From positions 24,379,127-24,443,126 of the forward strand of contig NC_088297.1 in the NCBI RefSeq assembly GCF_032854445.1: a stretch of 64,000 bases of DNA, read 5' to 3'. Both the position numbers and the translations under genes were made by a program. Below are positions 36,649 through 48,500 of this stretch, in pieces. Position 1 is the stretch's first letter; every line of letters starts with the position of its first letter. This DNA comes from Liolophura sinensis (lineage: Eukaryota; Mollusca; Polyplacophora; Chitonida; Chitonidae). The notes beneath the pieces are model-generated. The model was given only the letters and a program-made list of their open reading frames with translations, was not told the origin of the DNA and did not search any database.

Positions 36649-38749
36649 AGAACGTTTGCCGATAGAGTTTTTGTTAAGATCTATGAAACCCATTGGCGTG
36701 GAAATTCTCTGCATAGGCTTACCAAACATTAGAATGAGCTGGATTTATGAAAGTAAATACAAACATCTACATAATTAATATGACAGATATGTCGAACTGT
36801 ATGTTGTAAATGAGCCCGATTGGCAGAGCGGTTTATTTCACTTATGCCCACGATTTGAAAAATTAGAGTAGAAAAGTCGAAATAGAATGTAGGCATAAGT
36901 GGAATGGAGGGACAAGGGATTAGGATAAAATCATGCTCACTGTCAGAAGACATACGTCGTTTCCCAATACAAAGATCAAAAGGTGCTTCCTGATGACGTG
37001 ATCTGTGTCACCTTGACATAAAACGATAACGATCGACAAGGAGCTGACATGGTGCTGTGGGACTGGGTGGGGTCGGAGTGGGTGGTCTGGCTCGGGGAGG
37101 GAAGGAAACCTGGGAATTCTCACACATGTTAAATAATGCGCCTACATGAAAACCTAACTCTGTTACCAAAGGCCAATACAAAACTCAGTCCAAGTGTCAA
37201 GTCCGCCACTCGTATACCATTCGTGAACAATGAATGCGCGTTCCAATCGCAAGATACACTTCCAAAACAACCAAAAACACTTTTTGTTCCCAAAGGACCA
37301 TTTAAGGAATAATATATAAATGGTAAATAAGGTTGCTAAAATACACAAGAGAAGCATTCATTAGTTTTCAGTTTTCAATGATGCGCAAGACTTTCTAGGC
37401 ACGAAATGTAATTCAAAATTCAAACTCGTAGTTCGTGAATAATTATCAGGTTAGATACAAACATTGTTTGACTGGGATGGCGACCACATCTAGTCCAACA
37501 CCTCTTTTGAGGAAGCAATCGAGGTGACAAAAACGGGCAAAAGTGAGTGATCATCTACATGTAGCTTGGACATCAAAAACTAAAAGCGGTAGTTGACTTA
37601 CACAATGTTTTCATTGCTTGGAAATGTTCATTCATGTCATGAAATCACCGGTTTAGCGTTTGAAGTTGGAAAGAGTTTTCTATATTTTGAAATACACCGT
37701 AAGATATGTGACATTTTATTCGTATGTGTTTGTAAAATTACACATTTTACTAATTTCAAGAAGTTGAAGAAGGTTTAAGAAGCAAGATGATACAACATTA
37801 ACACCGTATAGCGTCAAATACATCTGTGTGGATTTCTCTGAAGCCGTCGAAATGAGCTATATCTGTTCCCGATATTGATTTGGCTTTTTTTTTCAATCTG
37901 TTAATACGTCTGTTATCCATTACACTGGTGCCTTGACACAGTTTTACCACATCGTGTTACTTCGTGTAGGTCCGCTTTTATACAATTTAGTAAGGTGTTC
38001 CAACAGAGTTTGAAGAGCACAAAAACACAGCTAATATCTTACTCTGATTCATGGCCTTATCAAAGAATGTAGCAAATTTTTATATTTTGAACAGATCTCA
38101 AACATCATTGTTTTCCCAGCAGATCTTGGTCTAGTGAGAGACTCAACCAAAATGACGTTTTCTAAAAACGGTAATTTCTTTTGAACAAATACCACGGACA
38201 AAAAGTATCCAGCAACATTCTTTTTACTGCTACAAGTACGTAATATTCTATACAGATACACGTAACAGCTCACTTGAAAGCTTTAATAGTAGATATTTCC
38301 TTATTATTGCAAATAGCAAATTTGTTCGATGAAACTAAACCCTCCTGTTCGTAAAATTTATTCTGCTAAACTGAAAATGGTAACTTATTTATCTTTTAGT
38401 CAATCAATAGCTGTATAAAAGAGCTTGAGCAAAGGGCTTCATGCAAGTGTTAATGTTATTGTTGAGAAACGTAGGTACCGGAAAGATAGCACGATGGTAC
38501 GATGATGGCCTTTCCGGCTTCCATAGAAAGATGGAGCTACATGTAGCTCAGATCCCGGAGAGTTTGTCGTTGTGGATCATATTTCTATGTATCTGGTGAG
38601 ACACCCGTCACCTCCCCATTCAGGATTGCTGATTTCGTCCACAATAAAATGTGGTAGAACACCTAACAAACTCCAGGAAGAAAAGAGACTTTCCCATTAC
38701 CTTTTCCATCCTGTCTAGAATACAGAGTCATTTCCGCCCGCCATGACAT
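36649..38749. other. Non-coding stretch, nothing recognised
   Basis: AT-rich, without tandem arrays. Short frames such as the hydrophobic 37163-37357 (minus) have no splice borders or motif to support them. Confidence 0.45.
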
Positions 38750-38950
38750 CTAATTATTTATCTCATTTACTTTGCGCCGTATTCAACAATTTCTTAACGT
38801 ATATATGATGACAGTTAGGTTTATTGGTAGAAAAAGGCGTCCTAAATTCTGTATAGAAAACACCACCCATCACTAGGCAACAGGTAAAGCTCTGTGCCTA
38901 GAGTTGAAGCTTTATTTGCCAACGAAACCTGAATTCGAACCCTCCACTTT
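38750..38950 (-). mobile_element. Degraded tRNA-derived SINE
   Basis: ATTTATCTCATTTACTTTGC then GCCGTATTCAACAATTTCTT at one end, and a tRNA-like GCTCTGTGCCTAGAGTTGAA and CGAACC at the other. Confidence 0.5.
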
Positions 38951-40011
38951 TTGGCCAAGGGCTTTGTTCGAAATATAAACGGTTGCAATCAAAGCACAAC
39001 TGAGATACATATTTTTACTATAGACAACTTTTACGGATAGAAAATTGATTACACTCAATCGCCTAGAATATACCTTGCGTCTTTCAAGCATCATTGAAAA
39101 TTGTTGACTATTTCTCTTTGCATAATTCCGTTTTGTTTTCGTATTTTATATGCTACCTTAGTTCTTTGATAGTTTGTGCTAAACATTGTTTTGGGAATTG
39201 GCCTTGCCATTATTGACCTGGAACGTCCATCTTGGTTGACGACTGGTGCAGGAATGTCTCTTTCGACGAATAGATTGTAACATCAGGTTGTAAAAGTCAT
39301 TAGTTCAAAGTTTTATCGGTCCGCTAGAATTCTTCAATGCTATTAGTTTACCTTGAAATATAAATTTTTTGTCAAGATTTCTTTAAACGAGATTGCATTC
39401 ATGTTATTTGCGAAGGCTTTAACACAGTTTTTGACTATTTTTCGAATTTTGGTTGTTTTGTGTCGGTTTGTTTTTTTTTTTTCATTATTTTTCTCGTAAT
39501 TGTCCAATTACGAAAAGGCTTCCGGAAATATCTATGTGTTTAGAATCCACTTTAAAAGCCATATTGATTGATGGCGTTACCACGGTCTTGTCCTTTTGTT
39601 TATAGCTTATCCATATTGTTTATAGAGCGTGTTACCATAGTCTCGTTCAGTCATCCAATCTTTTAATATTCCATGTTGAAAGCCATCATATATATATGGC
39701 AAATTTTTGACTTTGGATATACATGTGTAAGCAACGAACAAATAAATAAATAAATGAATAAATAAATAAATGAATAAATAAATAAATGTACTTGTAAGTT
39801 TTCAAGCGCCGTCTTGTACTTACGTGTGTATGCTTACATAAGGTCACTAATCAAGCGATGAAATGTATTTCCCGCATTTACGGCGTATTATCCAACGTAT
39901 CCAATATCAGTAGGTTTTGTCAGCTTAATGACATTTCTTAATCGCATTTGTCACCTAATATATCATGAATGTTATCACTTTACCTACCACGCGCAAAATT
40001 AACCATCCATA
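38951..40011. other. Non-coding stretch with a short TAAA microsatellite
   Basis: AT-rich. An (AATA)n tract (AACAAATAAATAAATAAATG and on) spans about 39737-39788. Nothing else is recognisable. Confidence 0.6.
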
Positions 40012-40376
40012 TTGTGAGACACTTGAGCCCATATTAAGATATACCCATCTAAAACAGCTTTATACTCGAGGTACACTTTCATTCTGAGACACTTGAGCCC
40101 ATATTAAGGTATACCCATCTAAAACAGCTTTATACCCAGGTACACTTTCATTCTGAGACACTTGAGCCCATATTAAGGTATACCCATCTAAAACAGCTTT
40201 ATACTCGAGGTACACTTTCATTCTGAGACACTTGAGCCCATATTAAGGTATACAAATCTAAAACAGCTTTATACCCCAGGTACACTTTCATTCTGAGACA
40301 CTTGAGCCCATATTAAGGTATACCCATCTAAAACAGCTTTATACCCCAGGCACACTTTCATTCTGAGACACTTGAT
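40012..40376. repeat. 70-bp tandem repeat (5 copies)
   Basis: GAGACACTTGAGCCCATATT, then AAGGTATACCCATCTAAAAC, AGCTTTATACCCCAGGTACA and CTTTCATTCT. The starts fall about 70 bases apart, and a sixth copy is cut short. Confidence 0.93.
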
Positions 40377-41621
40377 AGCCGCTTTGAAGAAAGCAAATAA
40401 AACACGGAAGGTTGATTACAAAATTGTGCATTTTATTAAGCCTGTGCCAAAAGTGGATGTAACATCACAGGATAAGTAGCGTATATATATCATTTAAACA
40501 ATTATATATAATTTGTTAGCAGAAAACAAATAGCGTGTCCGACCCACAGCTTTGACGCACACATAACATACATTTAGATTTTAATCCTGTGTTACCATGG
40601 CAACTGGATGTCATAACAGGAAACTTTTATCCAACTGCATCGAGTCATGATATGTCACAATTTCAATATGTCACACCAAATGTAAAACTGACAGTAAGTT
40701 AATTTAGAACAGAATGCGTAAATAATGCGGAAAGATTTCACGTGACACACATTAAACTAATATGTCATGAAGTACTAAGTCTGGTAGCCATCATCTTTGT
40801 TATTTTGTTATCACAGTCAATTCACATGTAATTGTGTTATTTTAAATTTCAACATAATTCAAATGTAACTTAAGTCAATACAATTGTTCTATAGAAAGGG
40901 CTGAAGGTAATGAAGAAGAACATACAAAACTGAACAGAATTAGATAACACTTAATGAAACACAATCAGCATTTTCCGACACGTGTTTTTAAATAATATTC
41001 CATTCCTTATCGCAAAGAAATGTAGCACATGTAAATACAAAACCTACCGATAGATTAAAAGCTTGTCCGCTCTCGTTGTGCCAGTTCATTTAGTACAGCA
41101 GCAACAGCGGCAACCTCGGCAACAGTATATAACATCATCTGATCATATTAGATCTAAGTGTAATTTGAATAAAAAAAGTATTCTATAAACAATCGCAAAA
41201 ACTCAAACCATAACCTGATTATATAAGTAATAAAAGTAATATGCCACTTAGAAATGGGTTATATTTCTGTAGTTTCAGTTTCATAGTCAGATGTACGAAA
41301 AAGGCACTGCCTGATTCATAATACAAAGTTGTAAATACAAAAGTGGGCATAGCATGCAATGTTAGTGTGCAGAAATCTAAAATTCATTCCAAAGCAGTCT
41401 GCAAGCTAGTTGAACAAGACATTGATATCGGGTAGAAATCCGTAAATTTATGTGATCTGTTAACCCTTTGCCCGGCTGGCTTTGTTACTATGGAATGCTG
41501 GGTAATATTTCGTGGCACAGTTTCAATCGATCATACACATACATAAACTATACACACAATTTGGATCGAGAATTTTGCAGATGCCAAATGAAAATGTTTT
41601 CATGTATTTAACGTTTAAATG
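40377..41621. other. AT-rich non-coding stretch
   Basis: No repeat or gene recognised. A minus-strand ATG with a good donor near 41048-41090 was considered as a first exon for the membrane protein, but its phase does not fit. Confidence 0.45.
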
Positions 41622-41758
41622 TGCGTTACACGGTGAAGGTCACACCTCTAATTGTGTTACACGGTGAAAGTCACACCTCTTGCCGTGCTACACAGTGAAG
41701 GCCACACCTCTAATTATGTTGCACGTTGAAGGTCACACCTCTAATTGTTTTACACAGT
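41622..41758. repeat. About 31-bp tandem repeat (4 copies)
   Basis: GTTACACGGTGAAGGTCACA followed by CCTCTAATTGT is repeated four times with variation. Confidence 0.88.
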
Positions 41759-41759
41759 G

Positions 41760-41840
41760 AATTATATTTATTTATTTCATTGGTGTTTTACACCGTACTC
41801 AAGAATATTCCACTTATATGACGGCGGCCGTTACGCATGG
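41760..41840 (-). mobile_element. SINE fragment, family A
   Basis: TTTATTTATTTCATTGGTGT then TTTACACCGTACTCAAGAAT and CACTTATATGACGGCGGCC. Only the 3' end is present. Confidence 0.7.
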
Positions 41841-42055
41841 TACGGTTATACTTCCTATTTATTTGGTTTGTCTGTAATGTCATAACAGGACAGTTACTAA
41901 CCTTTATTATGGTGGTTTATGTTTAAATGAATAACTATACTACGACACGAATAAAGGTCTTGTAAAAGAGTGGATGGGATGGAATGACAGAACGAAGCAA
42001 CAACAACGGTTTAAACACGGGAACGTTTATATTATATGACTTATATGTAGTCTAT

Positions 42056-42061
42056 TTTATT
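42056..42061 (-). terminator. Candidate poly(A) signal of the RPTP gene
   Basis: AATAAA on the minus strand, about 390 bases after the stop codon and with no further coding exon visible between. The motif is common in AT-rich DNA, so this is only a candidate. Confidence 0.35.
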
Positions 42062-42450
42062 GCAAAACAGATGTAGACCTTAACAGTGAGAGGGTAGATA
42101 GAACTAATAAGAGTTATAAGGTGATGAACAGCGTGTTTCTGAGAGAAAATAAAACTGAGAAAGGAGGAAAGAGGGAAGAGCCTGTGAGTTCGTAACTGAG
42201 TTATCTCCCTTAAACAGCCTCCACATGGCGCTATACTTATGTTGGTCATTTACCAAAGCTGGGTATTCTTTCCCATTTGTAAATATCGTACATGTATGTA
42301 AATAAAATGAAAACTTCAGCCAAGTACATAATAGTGACAGCAAAGTCGGAAGCTAAGTTATAATTGGTGCCTCGCGCTGGCAGTCACGCGGGGCTGTTGC
42401 TAAGACCCACAGAAGACTCAGTTACTTCCCTTTGTAAAGGTCGGTCTCGC

Positions 42451-42528
42451 TCAGGGGACAAAGTTGGCGTACGTATCAAAACTCTCAATGAACGTCCTAA
42501 CAACTTCATAGCAGAATCTATACTGCTC
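42451..42528 (-). CDS. RPTP last exon: D2 C-terminus and stop
   Basis: This exon reads EQYRFCYEVVRTFIESFDTY then ANFVP and a TGA stop. EQYxFCYE is the usual last helix of a PTP domain and follows RPGALPNV in phase 0. Acceptor TTTTTCAG. Intron sequence of 1.7 kb, including the 67-bp array and two SINE remnants, separates it from the previous exon. Confidence 0.93.
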   Translation of the reverse strand, partial: EQYRFCYEVVRTFIESFDTYANFVP

Positions 42529-45500
42529 CTGAAAAACAAAAATACAATAGGTGCTCACGAGGTACGTATGGGAATCTATCCCATGTTATGATCGCTGATA
42601 ATGGCCACAATATGCCTGCCGTAATACCGATGTAATCTGGTCGCGTCCAGCCATACACCTGACCGAAATCACATTGGTGAAAACTTCTTGAGCATAGCGT
42701 TAACGAACAAACGAACAATAATCCAATCAATAAGGTCGGGGGTTCGAATCCAGCTCTCGCTGATTCGTCGGCAGCCTTAATTTTATTTTTTTTATTTGAC
42801 CGGTGTTTTACTTCGCACTTAAGAATATTTCACTTATATGACGGCGGCTCGGCAACATAAAGTTAAGTGGTTTCTGGTGTTCCTGGCGAAGGACCTTGTG
42901 TTAATCCAAGCATTTCTCTTTTAGCCACCCCAAAAATGATAGCTTTTAGATATGGGAAAAATGTTTAAATGTGGAAATAAACAAAAAAATAAATAAACAG
43001 GACAGGACGAGAAAGGTTCTGTAAACACGGCTTTGCTTTGGAATTGGCGTCCGCTTTCCTGTGTGAAAATAAGTTACCTAAATTTTATATTCTAGAATCT
43101 AAATTACAAAAACAATTTACTGGTATATTGTTGTGTCACCGTATAGGTGAAATGGTGATGTGATACCTGATGAGGACAAGGAGAAAACCTTTTGTCTACA
43201 GGCGTCTGGTGCTTTACTTTAAAGTTTAAGGCCAATACTTTTATCATGCTCACACTAATTGTGTCTTGCAAAAAGCGGCTAGTTCTAGTGTTTGGGGATT
43301 TATTTATTTATTTACTTATTTCATTGGTTCTTTACGCCGTACTCAATAATATATAACTTATACGAAGGCGGGCTCGGGGAAAATCATCACCATAATAATA
43401 GTATCCAATATTCTGCTTGAAACATTGGCAAAAATTGATAAGAACGATGACAAAGCACTCTTTTTTGGAATGTATCCGGAGTAACTTACCACGTTAGGCA
43501 GAGCGCCGGGCCAGTGTTTCCGGTTGGTGTTCCCAGTATTCAGTACAATAACTTACCACGTTAGGTAGATGTCGAGGTTGGTGTTTCTGATTGCTGTTCC
43601 CAGTATTCAGTACAATAACTTATCACGTTAGGTAGATGTCGAGGTTGTTGTTTCCTGTTGGTGTTCCCAGTATTCAGTACAATAACTTACCACGTTCGGC
43701 AGAGCTCCGTGCCGGTGTTTCTGGCTGGTGTTCACAGTACAAAGTACAATAACTTACCACGTTAGGCTGAGCTCCTGGGCGGTGTTTCCGGTTGGTGTTC
43801 ACAGTATACAGTAAAATAACGTACCACGTTAGGTAGATGTCGAAGATGGTATTTCTGATTGTTGTTCCCAGTATACAGTACAATAACTTACCACGTTAAG
43901 CTGAGCTCCGGGCCGGTGTTTACGGTTGGTGTTCACAGTATTCGGTACAATAACTTACCACGTTAGGAAGGGCGCCGGGGCGGTGTTTCCGGTTGGTATT
44001 ACCAGTATACAGTACAAAAACTTACCACGTTAGGCAGAACTCCGGCCCGGGGTTTCCGGTTGGTGTTCCTAGTATACAGTACAATAACTTACCACGTTAG
44101 GCTGAGCTCCGGGTCGGTGTTTCTGGTTGGTGTTCACAGTATATGGTACAATAACTTGCCACGCTAGACTGAGCTCCGGCCCGGTGTTTCCCGTTGGTGT
44201 TCCCAGTATATGGTACGATAACTTACCACGTTAGGCAGAGCTCCGGGGCGGTGTTTCCGGTTGGTGTTTACAGTGTACAGTACACTGATCATATGTTCCG
44301 CTTTTAGTTTCTCCAACACAGTGAAACAGGTACACAGCAGCACGGTTTTGTCCACGCCATTCCTAGGAAGGAAAAAAACCATAACTGTCAGAAAAAAATG
44401 TGTGGCAAACTGAGCCCGGTCAGCCAAAGCAACGACAACAATATCATAATAGGAAACTTAGACTTCGAACTCTTTTACTGCTAAAGGTAAAAAAGTGCAA
44501 TAGTATCATGTGACCTGTCAAGTACTGCAGGGTCGCACTTTTTACAGCTGTAAAAAGATTCATAAAAAGCTGTTTAGAATAAACAAACGATGGAGACATT
44601 TCTAGCGTTGCCCGCGTGGGAACTTGAGACGTTTCTGAAGGAAAGAGGCGTCATTTGTATCTCTGGAACACGGCCTTGTCATCTTGTCATATATAACGAT
44701 ATATATAGTACAGTTACATGATATATCTCAACATGGATTTTGTACCTTATCTCAACATGGACTTTCTTCAAGACGATGCTTAAATCCTAACAACATGTAT
44801 CGTTCAGCCTATATGAGTGAAACGCCTGAAAGTTCCAGCACGAGGAATGTAGCTGTGGATGTACACGTGAGCAAAAGAGGCGGTAACTTAAAACCGTTAA
44901 GGCGAACACGCGATACCTTTAATGAAATAACAGCTTCGTCTGTGCACGTCTTACCGTTCAAATTCGGTAATAAAGTTTGTTTAATTCATAATGTGGACCT
45001 CTTTTAAACGCTCTGAAACATTATTTTTCTGAAACGCAGTAATTTCCGCTTTTTTTGTTAAATAGAGAAGTGCAGTGTATTGCTGATGGCCCAGAATTGC
45101 TGATTGCTGAAGTGCAGTGTCGTATATTTAAGAAACATGGAGTATGCCGTATGCAAAGTAGGCAGTGCTGACGTCACAAACAGGCACTGCCCTAGTGCAA
45201 AGAATAAGAGGTCATAGCCGTGCTGGCGGGCCTGTGGTTCTTACACGCAGTGGACGATGATGGGCCTGTTGTCATTCTGTCTCTGCCATTCCTGAACAGT
45301 CTTCTGCAGGTTGATCAACCGCTCTGCTGAGGCCGGTACCACCGAGCCGGGCTTCCATAGGTTCACACAGAACTGACGCACGATCTGATCAGTCTTTTGC
45401 TCCTGCCAAATATAGGAAACAAAAGGAAAACTTTAAAAAATAAAAGTTTTTAAAGTGAAAGACAGCTAAGATAGGTCAGACGGACTTTCAGTTATATTTT

Positions 45501-48500
45501 AAAATCCTTTTAGGAGAGTAAAATGCATTCACATGCCGTCTGTGGCAGGGTACTCTTAAATCCCATCGTTGTTTTATTTCGTACAAACTATGCGCCGGAA
45601 CACACATTCAAGGCTTGTTATCGCCTTTACAAGGAGGTATTTTTTTTACATACGGTAATTCAGATTACAAATTGGAACATCCGTAATTGCTGGCTTCATT
45701 TGCAAAGGTACCCTTCCACATGAAACCCTAACGAATCCAAGAAGCCATGGTTGAGTGGTTAATGTTCTCTCGTTTCAGTCTGTAGGACAAACGAGGTGAC
45801 AGGGCCTTTATAGATGAAGATTTCTATCAGTGGGGCTTAGGTGACCATTAGTGCTCGAAAGCGCATGCGCGGTCTTTGCGCATTGTAAGGTTTGTTGAAG
45901 GCCATGCACTTTTTTCATACCAATATGGTATACAAATCTTTAATTGACATGTAGAAAGGTTCGTCAGTAAGTTGCCAAAAGTCGGCGGTTTATTGTGGGC
46001 ACTCCGGTTTCCTCCAACCATAAACTGACTACCATTATCTAAGAGAAATCTTCTTGTGAATGGTGTCAAACAACTATGGCAATTATCAATAAAGAAATAA
46101 ATCAGAGATATAAAACCTATAAAAGGGAGATCGAAATACTTCCGGTTTACCGGCATGAATCGCTATTGCTACTACTCACTCCTTTCTCATAGGATAGGTT
46201 GAGCTGTCGAACAAGATTCCCTGCATCTGACGTCGTCCATTGATGCTGTACCTCAAACGGACCGAAATTTCGAGTTTCATCATCAGCCGGCCAATACTGA
46301 CCGTCCTGGAGAGACAGGTGAGCAATATCATGATAGCAATAAAAGTAAAGGAAGCGGAGACTAGGGTGATAAAGAAAACCAAGCGCTACATGTAGCTGAA
46401 CAGACCCACACTGAGCAAACTCACTGAGCAAAACCATGTGTTAACTCAATAGACCCATATAGTTACTGACAAAAACATGCGTTAGCAGAACAGACCCACA
46501 CAGAGACTGAACAAAACCTTGTGTAGCTGAACAGACCCATACAGTGACTGAACAAAAACATGTGTTAACTGAACAGACCCACACAATGACTGAACAAAAC
46601 CATGTGTAGCTGAACAGACCCATATAGTAACTAAACAAACACATGTGTTAACTGAAAAGACCCATTCAGTGACTGAACAAAAACATGTGTTAGCTGAAAA
46701 GACCCATTCAGTGACTTAACAAAAACATGTATTAGCTGAACAAACACACACAGTGACTGAACACAAATATGTGTTAGCTGAACAGACCCATATAGTAACT
46801 GAACAAAAATATGTGTTAGCTGAAAACACACACACGAAGACTGAACAAAAACATGTGTTAGCTGAACAGACCCAGACAGACGCTGAAAGTAACCCTTCCT
46901 CCGCTGAACAGAACGCAGTGATTGAACAGAAACGTGCTTTAATTAGCTAACTAAATTTATAAATAAAGCCGTGTGTCAGATGAACAGAGGAATACAATGA
47001 CTGAGCAGAATCGTATGCGAGCATCCTGTGGTGATTGTTCAAAACTCTCCTTTATAATCATGTTGCAGATTAAAACTAAACCTTAAATAGTTAGAATAGA
47101 TCGTTAGCTGAAAGCTCAATCGCTCCTCAGCTGGACAGAGTCGCTCATCAGCTGGACAGAACCACTAATCAGCTGGCCAGAACCGCTCATCAGCTGGACA
47201 GACAAAACCTCTCATCAGCTGGACAGACAGAACCTCTCATCAGCTGAACAGAACAACTAATCAGCTGGACAGAACCACTCATCAGCTGTGCAGAACCCCT
47301 CATCAGCTGGACAGACAGAACCACTCATCAGCCGCACAGAATCGCTCATGAGCTGAACAGAACCACTAATCAGCTGGACAGAACCACTCATCAGCTGGAC
47401 AGAACCACTCATCAGCTGGGCAGAACCTCTCATCAGCTGGACAGAACCTCTCATCAGCTGGACAGAACCGCTCATCAGCTGGGCAGAACCTATCATCAGC
47501 TGCACAGAAGCGCTCATCAGCTGGACAGGACCTCTCATCAGCTGGACAGAACATCTCATCAGCTGGACATAACCCTCTGGGCGGCTGGACATAATCCTCT
47601 GGGCGGCCCCACACAGCTTACCTCGTTTTGTCCTGTATTCAGCATTATGATCGTTGACGACCTCTGTTCGAGAACAAGCCTCCAAAAGTCAATGATAGTG
47701 TCCGGTAAAGGCATCTGAGTGGAGATGTAGGCGAACTTGTTCTCGTAACCCTGCCATTCAAAAGACATAATCCTCAAGAACTGGTTATGGCTGGAGGGTA
47801 CCATTAATTTCATTTCGCCTCATACTAAACTCATACTAAAATTCGCCAGTACCCTACTTAAATTTCACCAATCTCTACTTAGCTCTCTTAGATTTGCCAT
47901 CCTCTTTAAAGTCTCCCATTGTCCTCTTAAATTCCAAACTTTATACTTAAATTAACCACACTTAAGCTCCCGATATAATCCTATGACTAGCCGATAGCAT
48001 ACTTAAATTTGCCAATATCATACTTAAATTAGCCGGTTCCATACTTAAAATCACGGAAAACTTTACTTACATTCACCAATTTCGTTTTTTTTATTATTAT
48101 TTGTTTTTTCTCTGGGAGGGGGGGAGGGTAGAGAGTTTAGTCTCTTTTATACTGTAGGCATAGCTTTTGCAAACTTCTGTGGACGGCTCGGGAGGAGTCA
48201 AATCTAGTTCAATTTTCATTACATCTAATTGTAATTGTCGATTTAATATATGGCCAGACTTTAGTGACACTCGTATATTTCAATACCTAGCAGAATTCAG
48301 TACAATGTAACAATCGGATTGAACCGATCAAGACTATCTTGTGGTAATCCTCTACTGCAACAAATAAGGTACAATCTTCCTCACTTCTTGATAGCTGAAG
48401 GGGTTTTCACTGGCAAGGGGAGATTACTCAGGCTTACCCGTAGATAAACGGCGTTGATATAGTCTGTTCTCCCGGGGATGTACGTTGACAGGAATGTACG

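Noticed and set aside
37163-37357. Hydrophobic minus-strand frame as a membrane-protein exon
   Set aside because: No acceptable acceptor/donor pair in the right phase; AT-rich DNA often gives hydrophobic frames.
41048-41090. Minus-strand ATG (MNWHNESGQAFNLS) before a GTAGGT donor, as first exon of the membrane protein
   Set aside because: It ends in phase 0 while the exon at 28839-28982 needs one incoming base, and it is 12 kb away.
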